A model generated the notes under the pieces. The model was given only the letters and a program-made list of their open reading frames with translations, had not been told where the DNA came from and did no database searches. A DNA stretch of 64,000 nucleotides from Rutpela maculata. Its lineage: Eukaryota; Arthropoda; Insecta; Coleoptera; Cerambycidae. Shown piece after piece: positions 35,782 through 44,302 of the stretch. Every line of letters starts with the position of its first letter. Within the stretch, counting starts at the first letter, position 1. The stretch is taken from positions 20,534,234 through 20,598,233 of the forward strand of contig OW386293.2 in the NCBI GenBank assembly GCA_936432065.2. The letters run 5' to 3'. Made by a program: the position numbers and the translations under genes.

Positions 35782-35996
35782 TACACACTAAGAAAAAATT
35801 TTTTAGAGCGAACAAAAATTTTGTTGCGAATATACTTATATACAAAGCAATTTCTTGGTTGATGTTAATACATTTTTGTTGCTCCAAACAAAATTGTTTG
35901 AGGCAACAAAAATTTATTAACATCAACCAAAAAATTGCTTTGTATATACGCAACAAAATTTTTGTTTGATCTAAACAAATTTTTTTTTAGCGTGTA
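35782..35996. mobile_element. 215-bp fully palindromic MITE
   Basis: TACACACTAAGAAAAAATTT at the left pairs with the complement of the right end (ATTTTTTTTTAGCGTGTA). The two ~107-bp halves fold almost completely, sharing AACAAAAATTTTGTTGCG, TTGGTTGATGTTAATA and TTTTTGTTGC. The tip is CAAACAAAATTGTTTG. The near-perfect pairing suggests a recent origin or gene conversion between arms. Confidence 0.82.
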
Positions 35997-36077
35997 TCAG
36001 ACTGTAACCCTACCAATACACCTGTTGCTTGCTAGGAAGCTGATTCACGCGCATGCACCGTTCTCCTAAATCGTAAT

Positions 36078-36253
36078 AAAATGCAGCACAATTCTCCCAC
36101 AATGCACAAAAATGCACGTAAATGCATCAAAATACACTGCTAAGTATTGCAATGCACTAACAATGCATTTAAATTCACAGTCGGCATTTAAATGCGCCAA
36201 CTATGCATTGCAATTCATTGCAATGCAGAGGTCTTGTACACCAAAATGCACCA
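36078..36253. repeat. TGCA-rich degenerate short repeat, block 2
   Basis: Repeats the AATGCA/TGCATT word pattern of 34100-34370 (CACAATGCACAAAAATGCAC, GCAATGCACTAACAATGCA). The ~1.7 kb between the two blocks contains the two foldbacks at 34928 and 35782, so one original block may have been split by insertions. Confidence 0.6.
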
Positions 36254-37097
36254 GCAGTTTACCCCTTGTGTATATTTAAAGCCTTTTTTGGTATCGATCA
36301 TCCTCCATTACCAAATACCTTTATTATTTTTCGAGAAAATGGCCAGGGGACTTTTAACTGAAACACTCTGTATATCGATCATATTGATAAATTTTTGTAA
36401 TTAACAATTACATCAAATTTCTGCAGTTACGCATATAAAACTAAATTCGTCCTCTTCCGATTAGAATTAAAAATAGCCTTGTATTAAAATTGAAATAAAA
36501 CCTCTTACAGTCTCACAAAGCTCATATTAGAATATTAAGTTATAGGAAGGAAGAAAGTGAAAAAAGAAGATAAAGATAATGGCATGCTCGTCGCAAATAA
36601 AAATAATATAATACACGTCGGAGAGCTTTCGATTTCTACCATTGAGAAAAAAATCCATCCTTTAATCTTTTCCACGAGCACGTAACCGCTATGTTATTTT
36701 AAAGAATAGCTCCTTAAGTTCCAACAAAGTTGTTTAATTTGAAAGGAGATTTGCCGTGCTGGAAGTTGTTTAAGTTATGAATTAGATGTTTGTTAAACTA
36801 GTTATTATTAAGATAAGACACAGAGAATAGCTTTCAGGTGTCTTAATTTCCATTTAGAAGCTAAGCGCTGGTTTTGTGATGAAATGAAACGGTTCATTTC
36901 TGGGAGAACTCTACCACAAATACTCTTGCGTAGCGTTGAAATTATATATTTTGAATTAATAAAAACTTTGAGAAAACCAAGTCCACAACTATGTGAATAA
37001 ATACTAGATATTATAACTATATAATTTGCTCTCAATATTTTTGCATCTCTTAACATATTTTGTGTCACTTTTCAAGATGCTACTGAGATTAGTAGTG
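36254..37097. other. Unassigned stretch
   Basis: No gene or repeat recognised. Minus-strand frame 36808-37068 (86 codons) has a run reading IYSHSCGLGFLKVF with no family I can name. It may be a remnant of a retrotransposon C-terminus, but I cannot support that. Confidence 0.3.
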
Positions 37098-37495
37098 GAG
37101 TCATATTATAATTTTAATGTGAATTTTCTGGTCAGGGTAGTGTTTCCGTTTTAACTTGTTCAGGGGGTCAACTTAAATTCATAGCTCAGTTTTGCAGTTT
37201 CTGCGAGGTCGGCGTATTGTTTATTTAAACAGTTTAATTTTTTACACCGTGTTTTCCATTGGTCTTTTTTGAATATGTCGAAATCTATAAGTCCTATGGA
37301 AAACAAAAAAAGAAGGAAAATGTTCGTGGAGCTGTACAATTAAAGTACACAAACTATAATTCATTCCAATTGTTATTATTATTTAAAAAAATTGAACATT
37401 GCAAAATTATGCGTTTTTAAACAAAAATAATGGATAATATTCAATAACATTTTGTAAAAATATATCTCATATAAAGGACAATCAGCACTTAAAAA

Positions 37496-37876
37496 TTTAA
37501 ATAAATAAATAAATAAATAAATAAAATAATTAAATAAAAATGCCTTTATTTAATCTGGCGGGGTGTCAGCTCACAAAGCTGCTATAAATGCCAACCAGGG
37601 CCAGTACATTATCTTACCTAACAGATACTCAATTGATTAACACAATCGTCATAAAATCCATAAAAATTAGAATACGGATAAAATGATATTTATGTCCGAC
37701 TATAACCTAACCTAACCTAATCTAACCCAACTATTATAAAGAATACCTAAAAAAATACCTTATAAGATAAAGAAGATAAGAAAGAACATTACAAAGGAAG
37801 CTATCACTAGTACATACGTAAATATAATGAAGTCGGTGAAAGATAACAAGCTTAATATTAATTCTTAAGATAATAC
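37496..37876 (-). mobile_element. 3' end of minus-strand non-LTR element 2 (beyond the gypsy insertion)
   Basis: Read on the minus strand this piece continues ORF2 from the other side of the gypsy element for a few codons, to a stop at about 37862-37864. A ~320-bp 3' UTR follows, with AATAAA near the end and a TTTA-repeat tail (about 37496-37535). The UTR includes four TTAGG-like units (37706-37732). Joining the two flanks across one copy of the ATAC duplication keeps the frame to a stop, which supports a single element split by the insertion. Confidence 0.78.
37706..37732 (-). repeat. Short TTAGG-type run
   Basis: CCTAACCTAACCTAATCTAA on the plus strand, i.e. about four units of the arthropod telomere motif on the minus strand. 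It is inside the 3' UTR of a LINE and is too short and degenerate to be a telomere. Confidence 0.6.
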
Positions 37877-38287
37877 TGTAATGTGTTACAACCCTTAGAA
37901 TGAATATAGTGTATTTGCACCTACTCGAAAAAGAACCTACCAGAAGATTCCAAAGTGACATCTGGAATTCTCTAGAGAATGGTGGCGTCATCACAGAACA
38001 ATCGAGATCTGTCATTTTTAGGTATAAAAAGACCGACCGCATTCTCGGCGAGTAGTTCAGAAAGTTCAGAAAGTATAGAAAGTGAGGTTAAGACTTCAAA
38101 GATAAACAAAGTGATAAACATTGTGATTTTAGTCAGTAAAGTGTATTTAAATTAATTGTAGTATTGTGAACTGTGAAGTATCCAGTAAATATTTAATAAA
38201 GTGTGTTAGTGGACAATCTCTTGTTATAATTTTTGGAACCCACGGAATTTGCAAGGGGTAGTTTCCTAAGGGTGGAAACACGTTACA
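37877..38287 (+). repeat. 5' LTR
   Basis: 411 bp from TGTAATG to GTTACA. It contains GGTATAAAAAGACC (TATA box) at about 38022 and AATAAAG at about 38198. Transcription would start shortly after the TATA box, probably near the GAGTAGTTCAG repeat. The AGTTCAGAAAG motif is duplicated directly downstream of it. Confidence 0.93.
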
Positions 38288-38310
38288 ATTGGTGTCAGAA
38301 AGCGGAATTT
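38288..38310 (+). other. Primer-binding site
   Basis: TGGTGTCAGAAAGCGGAAT begins three bases after the LTR. Its first eleven bases complement the 3' end of tRNA-Leu species (ending CTGACACCA), a primer used by many gypsy elements. The match weakens after AGAA, so the exact isoacceptor is uncertain. Confidence 0.7.
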
Positions 38311-38722
38311 TATGACAAGAGGAGCTCTGAAGTTGTATTGGAGTGTTCGAGAAGTATTCTCGAGAGTTAGTGCTAACACAGGACTAATTTACTGGACATT
38401 GTTCGAGGGTTATTTTCGAACAGGAAAATAGTGTTTAAGTGCATTTTTGAGACATTGTAGAACATTTTATTAGGACATTAGTGCGATAATTAAATCCTTT
38501 GAACTGAGAAGTGATAGAGACACTGAAAAAGACTCATTTAGTGCGTGAAAATTTCTAGAACTTTTCTATTTGGACATTAGTGGAGATTATTAAATTCTCT
38601 GAACTGGATAGTGACAAAAGACTCTGGATAAGACTTTTTCGTGCTATTTCGAGATTTGTCTGAAAAGTTCCATTACCGATATTGACGTGACAGTTAAATT
38701 TATTTTATTTTAATTTCGTCGT
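38288..38722 (+). other. Gypsy 5' leader with a ~110-bp degenerate duplication
   Basis: A 435-bp non-coding leader before gag. Segments near 38460-38545 and 38560-38650 repeat the pattern GGACATTAGTG-GA-TATTAAAT-CT-TGAACTG-ATAGTGA-A-AGACTC. It could carry RNA packaging or dimerisation signals; nothing in the sequence proves this. Confidence 0.55.
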
Positions 38723-40282
38723 ATGCCCGTAACAACAAGAAGTATGGCATCCGATAAACAAATACAGGACTTATTCGAACAATTCCAAAAAATGATGGCG
38801 CAGCAACGGCAGGAAGACAAAGTAGAACAGGAGAAAAAACGTCAAGAGGAAGAAAGAAGACGTCAAGAAGAAAGGGACGAATTAAAGAAAATGATGGAAG
38901 ATCAGGAAATAAGACGTCAGAAAGAAAAAGAGGATGAAGAAATAAGACGTCAGAAAGAAAAAGAGGATGAAGAAAGAAGACGTCAGAAAGAGAAAGAGGA
39001 TGAAGAAACAAGACGTCAGAAAGAAAAAGAGGATGAAGAAACGAGACGTCAGAAAGAAAAAGAGGATGAAGAAAGAAGACGTCAAGAAGAGAAAGACGAA
39101 TTGAGACAAATTATGGAAGACCTGAAGATACGACAGCAAGAGGAGAAAGAAGAGCAAGAAAGACAACGTCAAGAGGAAAAAGACGCACTCAGAAAAATAA
39201 TGGAAGACTTGGAAGAAAGACGCCAGGAGGAATTAAGGAAAATCCTGAGCGATCAAATAAAAATACAACAGGACGCAATCATTTCTGTCAAAAGTGAAGT
39301 CAAAGAAGAGATAAGCAAGGTAGAAGAAAAAGTAGATAAGGTCGAAGATAAAGTAGGTGAAGTCAAGACCGAAGTCGGTCAAGTAAAAGGAAAAGTAAAT
39401 CAGTTTGAAGAAAAGATGAGTGAGTTCGAAGAAGAAGTCAAGGGAGAAATAGACCGGCTTAAACGACAGTTGAGAGATAGAGGAAGCCAGCAGGTGGTAT
39501 CATCAGGGCAGCGACTAAAACCTCCTTCTTTTGACGGCCAAAGTTCCTGGACGACGTACAAGAGGCAGTTTGAGGCAGCAGCGTGTGCGAACAATTGGGA
39601 TAATGAGGAAAAGGCCATGGCATTAGTTCTAGCATTAAGGGGCCAAGCTTCAGAGTTGCTCCAAACCATCCCAGTTGAGAAACAAAGGGACTTTAAAGTC
39701 TTGGAGGCTGCATTAGACTTGAGGTATGGCGATCAACACCTTGCGCAATTATACCAGACTCAGCTGAAATCCCGGATGCAAAAAGCTGGGGAAAGTTTAC
39801 AAGAATTTGAAGCTGCGATAGAGAGACTGGCACACCTGGCGTATCCGAGTGCACCTAAAGAATTCCAGGAACAATTACCCGTGGGGGCCTTTTTAGATGG
39901 TATAAGGGACGAAGAGGTCAGGCGAGTTCTGAGGCTGACGAGACACCAAAGTAGTAGCGAAGCTTTGGTGCGTGCACTCGAAGTAGAAGCCGCTTACAGG
40001 GATACTCCAAGGCCGAGAGTTCGAGCTGTGACTCTCGAAGAATCGCAACCAGAAATGAACCAGAACCCCTTGCTGACTGAGATGCAGAAAATATTCACCA
40101 AATTATGCGATAAATTGGATGGCCTCGGAAAGCAGGAGAAACAACAAAATAAAGGAAAGCCGAGCGGAGGTATTAAATGTTTCAACTGCGGCAAGGTGGG
40201 ACATATGAAACGAGACTGTCGACAGCAGAACTCGGAGAGTCGAGTAAATGCTGTGAATGTTGAAGAGAAGCAGGAAAACTAA
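38723..40282 (+). CDS. gag: Gag polyprotein of the gypsy element
   Basis: 519 codons, intact. Residues ~1-255 are an extremely charged E/K/R/Q coiled coil, including about five tandem copies of a ten-residue unit RRQKEKEDEE (encoded by a 30-bp repeat). Residues ~260-430 look like a gypsy-type capsid: PPSFDGQSSWTTYKRQFE, then WDNEEKAMALVLALRG and a FLDGIRDEEVRR segment. A single CCHC zinc knuckle, CFNCGKVGHMKRDC, lies at residues ~486-499. The product would assemble the particle and bind genomic RNA. The ATG at 38723 starts MPVTTRSM. The long coiled coil is unusual next to plain gypsy Gags. Pol follows in the -1 frame with an overlap. Confidence 0.92.
   Translation: MPVTTRSMASDKQIQDLFEQFQKMMAQQRQEDKVEQEKKRQEEERRRQEERDELKKMMEDQEIRRQKEKEDEEIRRQKEKEDEERRRQKEKEDEETRRQKEKEDEETRRQKEKEDEERRRQEEKDELRQIMEDLKIRQQEEKEEQERQRQEEKDALRKIMEDLEERRQEELRKILSDQIKIQQDAIISVKSEVKEEISKVEEKVDKVEDKVGEVKTEVGQVKGKVNQFEEKMSEFEEEVKGEIDRLKRQLRDRGSQQVVSSGQRLKPPSFDGQSSWTTYKRQFEAAACANNWDNEEKAMALVLALRGQASELLQTIPVEKQRDFKVLEAALDLRYGDQHLAQLYQTQLKSRMQKAGESLQEFEAAIERLAHLAYPSAPKEFQEQLPVGAFLDGIRDEEVRRVLRLTRHQSSSEALVRALEVEAAYRDTPRPRVRAVTLEESQPEMNQNPLLTEMQKIFTKLCDKLDGLGKQEKQQNKGKPSGGIKCFNCGKVGHMKRDCRQQNSESRVNAVNVEEKQEN
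38908..39076 (+). repeat. 30-bp in-frame minisatellite in gag
   Basis: About five near-identical copies of a 30-bp unit based on AGACGTCAGAAAGAAAAAGA followed by GGATGAAGAA. Because the unit is a multiple of three the frame stays open, adding ten residues of coiled coil per copy. Copy number is likely to vary between elements of the family. Confidence 0.85.
40273..40279 (+). other. Candidate -1 frameshift site GGAAAAC at the gag stop
   Basis: GGAAAAC lies directly before the gag stop TAA (40280-40282). In the -1 frame the sequence stays open straight into protease (AGKLKIASTKG...). A -1 slip here would fuse Gag to Pol, as in many gypsy elements. It is not a canonical X-XXY-YYZ heptamer, since the P-site would re-pair GAA to GGA through a G-U pair. 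The role is inferred from position. Confidence 0.4.
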
Positions 40283-40890
40283 AGATAGCCAGCACCAAGG
40301 GGGCTGTGCTGGCTAGGGAATGCGGTGCCCCCAGAGAAATAAAGATTTCCCAGCTCCAAAGAATTCCAAGCAGTCTGTTGTTGCAAGGATATGTGAATGG
40401 AAGAAAATGCGTGTTTACTATTGACATCGGTGCTACGTCATCAATAGTGCGGCCAGGGTTTATATCAGGCTTGCAGATTGACAAGAAGCAAAATGGAGTA
40501 ATCATTCGAACAGCCACGGGGGACAGGGCTGCGGTCCATGGAGAGGTCATCTTGGAACTGCAGGTTGGACGGTTGAGGTTCAATTACAAGGTCATTGTGG
40601 CTGACATTATGGATGATTTCATTTTGGGTCTGGACATCATGGGAGAGCAGGGATTCATTGTTGACGTAGGGGAGCGAGTCTTAAAAATTGGAAATGAGGA
40701 ATTTATTCTGGCAACCGCAGACGACCAATTCCATAAAGCAAGGTTGTTAACAACACAGACGATTAAGATTCCTGCTCATTCGGAACAAATGATCGATGCT
40801 GCCTTAGAAGGAAATCCTGGAGGGTACCGTGTTGGCCTAGTTGAAGATGACGAATCGATTAAGTCCCTATTATTGTGGCGAGAACTTTAA
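40283..40890 (+). pseudogene. pol: Gypsy protease region of pol (altered active site, frameshifted from RT)
   Basis: The frame is open from within the end of gag to a stop at 40888-40890; it has no ATG of its own and would be read after a -1 shift. It shows a retropepsin pattern: VFTIDIGATSSIV at about 40411-40449, then FILGLDIM near 40620-40643 (the usual hydrophobic-G pair). Family members normally read D-S/T-G-A at the active site; here the middle codon at 40426-40428 is ATC (Ile), one base from ACC (Thr). That residue hydrogen-bonds in the fireman's-grip of retropepsins, so activity is probably lost or weak. The frame ends where RT continues one frame away. Confidence 0.82.
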
Positions 40891-43880
40891 CCCGGACTAA
40901 AGACAAAATCCCAATTAGAGTCGTTAATTTAAATTCCCACTCAGTGACAATTAAGGAAGTCAAACCAATTGGCTCCTATGAACCGGTCACATGGGTAGCG
41001 AGGTGCGAGGAACAAACAGAGGGAAGTTCGTCTACGAAAATAGACCAGGAAGTTTTGACCTTGCTGAGTACCCAGTTGGAGCATTTATCTGAGGATGAAC
41101 GAAGGGAGGCAATCAAGTTTCTAGAAAAGGAAAGTTCAGTATTTGCCAAGAATACAGAGGCCCTTACAAAAACAGACATAGTCCAGCATCGGATAAATAC
41201 TGGCGACTCGCCTGCTATTCGACAACCACCTAGGAGGCTTCCATTAGCAAAACAAGAAGATGCCTCGGCAATGATAGACAAGATGCTACAAGATGGAGTC
41301 ATTGAGGAGTCGACGAGTCCCTGGTCATCGCCAGTAGTTTTGGTTGCCAAGAAGGATGGAACATTAAGATTTTGTGTCGATTATCGGAAATTAAACGATG
41401 TCACAAAGAAAGACAGTTACCCATTACCACGAATTGATGACACGTTAAGCACGTTGGCAGGCTCACGATGGTTTTCTACGTTAGACCTTAGGAGTGGATA
41501 CTGGCAAGTGGGGCTTCATCCTGTTGATAAGGAGAAGACAGCGTTTTCAGCAGGCAGTGGTCTTTATCAATTTACCGTGATGCCTTTTGGACTTTGCAAT
41601 GCGCCAGCTACCTTTGAAAGATTGATGGAATTCGTACTGCGAGGGCTAACATGGAGGACGTGCCTGGTTTACCTTGACGACGTGCTTGTTATGGGACAGG
41701 ACTTTACAGAACATTTGAAAAATCTTCAAGAAGTATTTGGGCGAGTCAGGAATGCCCATCTGAAGTTGAACCCGAAGAAGTGCCTGCTATTCCAGAAAGA
41801 AGTCAAATTTCTTGGTCACGTGGTGTCTTCGGATGGAATACAAACAGACCCCGACAAAATTTCTGCTGTACGAGATTGGCCAAGACCATCTAACGTTCAT
41901 GAAGTACGGAGCTTCCTTGGCCTCTGCACTTATTATAGGCGCTTTGTGGAAGGGTTTGCAGAAATTGCGAAGCCATTACACCGGCTGACAGAAGAGAAAG
42001 TGCAGTACCAATGGACACCGGAATGTGAAACAGCATGGAGAAAATTGAAGGCAGCTCTATGCACTGGTCCTGTGCTAGCGTACCCACAACAGGAAGGACT
42101 TTTTATTTTAGACACGGATGCCAGCAATTCTTCGGTCGGTTGTGTACTGTCTCAAATCCAGAATGGGCAGGAAAGAGTGATCGAGTACTTCAGCAAGGTG
42201 CTGTCCAAACCGGAAAGAAACTATTGTGTAACCCGGAAAGAGTTACTGGCCATCGTTAAATCAGTGGACCATTTTCATAAATATCTTTATGGACGACATT
42301 TCAAGATTCGGACCGACCATGCTGCATTAAAATGGCTGTTGCAGTTGAAAACCCCTGAAGGTCAACTGGCTCGTTGGATAGAACGGTTGCAACAGTATGA
42401 TTTCAAAATAGAACATCGACCTGGAAGATCTCATAAGAACGCAGACGCTTTATCTAGAAGACCATGCAAGGAAGATTGCAAGCACTGCCGCCACGTTGAG
42501 AAATTGCAGGGTACGGTGGCCGTCAACACTATTAAAATAGAGGTTCCGGACGATTGGACGACCGAAGCCCTGAGACAAGAACAACTGAATGACACAGAAA
42601 TTGGGGCTATATTGAGAGCAAAGGAGAAAGGAATTCGACCAGCGTGGAAGGATGTTTCGGATAAGGCAGTTGGATTGAAGGCTTTGTGGGCCCAATGGGA
42701 TTCACTTAAAGTCATGAACGGGCTGCTAAAGAGAGCTTGGGAAAGCCCGGATGGCAGGGAAGTTGTTATGCGTCTAGTGATTCCCAGGTGTCGAGTACCG
42801 AAAGTACTTCAGGAAGTGCATAATGGAGCATCCGGTGGGCACTTCGGCATTAATAAGACCCTGAATAAAGTACGAGAACGATTTTATTGGGTAAATAGTC
42901 GTCAAGATGTGGAAGCTTGGTGTCACAATTGCAAAATTTGTGCAGCCAGTAAGGGACCACAGACTAGAAGTAGGGGTGCAATGAAGCAATATAACGTCGG
43001 AGCTCCTTTCGAGAGGATCGCGATCGATATAGCCGGCCCATTCCCAGTAACCAAGGATGGGAACAAGTACATACTGGTTGCAATGGACTATTTTAGTAAG
43101 TGGCCAGAGGCCTATGCAATTCCAAACCAAGAAGCAGTCACTGTAGCCAAAGTCTTGGTAGATAATTTGATATGTCGGTTTGGTGTACCCCTGGAGCTGC
43201 ACTCAGATCAAGGGAGGAACTTTGAGTCAGGGGTGTTTCAGCAAATCTGCAAGTTATTGGGGATACACAAAACACGGACAACAGCCCTTCACCCGCAATC
43301 AGATGGAATGGTGGAACGACATAACAAGACCATGAAAGAACATCTCTCTAAAGTGGTTCATAAGAATCAACGTGATTGGGATCTCCACATACCGTTCTTC
43401 CTCATGGCATACAGAGCTGCTATCCACGAGTCTACGAAACAAACACCAGCCCGTGTAGTATTTGGACATGAGATCAGACTGCCGTGTGATTTGATTTTCG
43501 GAACACCAGGCGGAGAACAGCTTCCTGTGAACAGCTATGTGGATGAAATGAGTGAACGGCTAAGAAATGTTCATGAGCTGGTTAGAGACCAAATCACCAT
43601 AGCCAGTGACCGAATGAAGGCTCGATACGACCGTAAGGGTAGTTCAGAAGGGTTCAAGGCAGGAGATCTGGTTTGGCTGTATAACCCACAGCGAAAGAAA
43701 GGGAAGTCACCGAAACTTCAACCCCCTTGGGAAGGACCTTATACTGTTATTACCCGAATTAATGATGTCTTCTATCGTATTCAACGAAACAAAAAGTCCA
43801 AGATGAAGATCGTACACTTGGATAGACTGGCGAAGTATGTGAAAGAGGCTGAATTGCCTGACCGGGACGTTCAGGCTTAA
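40875..43880 (+). CDS. pol: Gypsy Pol: reverse transcriptase, RNase H, integrase
   Basis: 1001 codons open. RT covers roughly residues 100-330: LRFCVDYRKLN, TLDLRSGYWQV (motif A Asp), MPFGLCNAPATFERLM (motif B) and CLVYLDDVLV (motif C). RNase H follows, ~390-520: ILDTDASNSSVGCVLSQ, IEYFSKVL, RKELLAIV, FKIRTDHAALKWL and RSHKNADALSRRP. Integrase has a zinc HH-CC unit (HNGASGGHFG ... WCHNCKIC). Its D-D-35-E core is IAIDIAGPFP, LHSDQGRNF and DGMVERHNK, and a GPY/F-type tail is WEGPYTVI. All catalytic residues are present. The listed start is only where the frame opens (a GTG codon); normally it would be joined to protease, but a net one-base loss near 40873-40875 separates them. No env follows. 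Confidence 0.92.
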   Translation: MARTLTRTKDKIPIRVVNLNSHSVTIKEVKPIGSYEPVTWVARCEEQTEGSSSTKIDQEVLTLLSTQLEHLSEDERREAIKFLEKESSVFAKNTEALTKTDIVQHRINTGDSPAIRQPPRRLPLAKQEDASAMIDKMLQDGVIEESTSPWSSPVVLVAKKDGTLRFCVDYRKLNDVTKKDSYPLPRIDDTLSTLAGSRWFSTLDLRSGYWQVGLHPVDKEKTAFSAGSGLYQFTVMPFGLCNAPATFERLMEFVLRGLTWRTCLVYLDDVLVMGQDFTEHLKNLQEVFGRVRNAHLKLNPKKCLLFQKEVKFLGHVVSSDGIQTDPDKISAVRDWPRPSNVHEVRSFLGLCTYYRRFVEGFAEIAKPLHRLTEEKVQYQWTPECETAWRKLKAALCTGPVLAYPQQEGLFILDTDASNSSVGCVLSQIQNGQERVIEYFSKVLSKPERNYCVTRKELLAIVKSVDHFHKYLYGRHFKIRTDHAALKWLLQLKTPEGQLARWIERLQQYDFKIEHRPGRSHKNADALSRRPCKEDCKHCRHVEKLQGTVAVNTIKIEVPDDWTTEALRQEQLNDTEIGAILRAKEKGIRPAWKDVSDKAVGLKALWAQWDSLKVMNGLLKRAWESPDGREVVMRLVIPRCRVPKVLQEVHNGASGGHFGINKTLNKVRERFYWVNSRQDVEAWCHNCKICAASKGPQTRSRGAMKQYNVGAPFERIAIDIAGPFPVTKDGNKYILVAMDYFSKWPEAYAIPNQEAVTVAKVLVDNLICRFGVPLELHSDQGRNFESGVFQQICKLLGIHKTRTTALHPQSDGMVERHNKTMKEHLSKVVHKNQRDWDLHIPFFLMAYRAAIHESTKQTPARVVFGHEIRLPCDLIFGTPGGEQLPVNSYVDEMSERLRNVHELVRDQITIASDRMKARYDRKGSSEGFKAGDLVWLYNPQRKKGKSPKLQPPWEGPYTVITRINDVFYRIQRNKKSKMKIVHLDRLAKYVKEAELPDRDVQA

Positions 43881-43891
43881 GGAGGGGGCAG
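43879..43891 (+). other. Polypurine tract
   Basis: AAGGAGGGGGCAG directly precedes the 3' LTR and overlaps the pol stop codon (TAA at 43878-43880). It primes plus-strand DNA synthesis in LTR elements. Confidence 0.8.
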
Positions 43892-44302
43892 TGTAATGTG
43901 TTACAACCCTTAGAATGAATATAGTGTATTTGCACCTACTCGAAAAAGAACCTACCAGAAGATTCCAAAGTGACATCTGGAATTCTCTAGAGAATGGTGG
44001 CGTCATCACAGAACAATCGAGATCTGTCATTTTTAGGTATAAAAAGACCGACCGCATTCTCGGCGAGTAGTTCAGAAAGTTCAGAAAGTATAGAAAGTGA
44101 GGTTAAGACTTCAAAGATAAACAAAGTGATAAACATTGTGATTTTAGTCAGTAAAGTGTATTTAAATTAATAGTAGTATTGTGAACTGTGAAGTATCCAG
44201 TAAATATTTAATAAAGTGTGTTAGTGGACAATCTCTTGTTATAATTTTTGGAACCCACGGAATTTGCAAGGGGTAGTTTCCTAAGGGTGGAAACACGTTA
44301 CA
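43892..44302 (+). repeat. 3' LTR
   Basis: 411 bp, the same length as the 5' LTR with one substitution by eye. It is followed by ATAC, the target duplication. A minus-strand open frame from the interrupted LINE runs into it by chance (down to 44162). Confidence 0.93.

Larger units (their letters stand above)
37877..44302 (+). mobile_element. Ty3/gypsy LTR retrotransposon, young, with defective pol
   Basis: A complete 6426-bp element. The 411-bp LTRs (37877-38287 and 43892-44302) both start TGTAATGTG and end GTTACA. They differ at one base by eye (TTAATTGTAG against TTAATAGTAG). The 4-bp sequence ATAC flanks both outer ends as target-site duplication. Behind the left LTR lies a primer-binding site; before the right LTR lies the purine tract AAGGAGGGGG. 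Gag, protease and RT-RNase H-integrase occur in that order and there is no env, so it is not an errantivirus-type element. It sits inside the ORF2 end of a minus-strand LINE. Pol has a frameshift and an altered protease active site. Confidence 0.95.

Noticed and set aside
37706..37732. Telomeric or subtelomeric sequence
   Set aside because: Only about four imperfect units inside a LINE 3' UTR.
37734..38042. 102-codon and 116-codon minus-strand frames across the LTRs (also 43707-44057)
   Set aside because: The same antisense frame occurs in both LTR copies, so it follows from the repeat and shows no protein motif.
38882..39172. Minus-strand 96-codon frame rich in F/L/S opposite gag
   Set aside because: It is the antisense of the repetitive E/K/R coiled-coil codons of gag; several similar antisense frames cover gag and pol.
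37877..44302. Endogenous retrovirus or errantivirus with env
   Set aside because: Pol ends directly at the polypurine tract and 3' LTR; there is no room for env.
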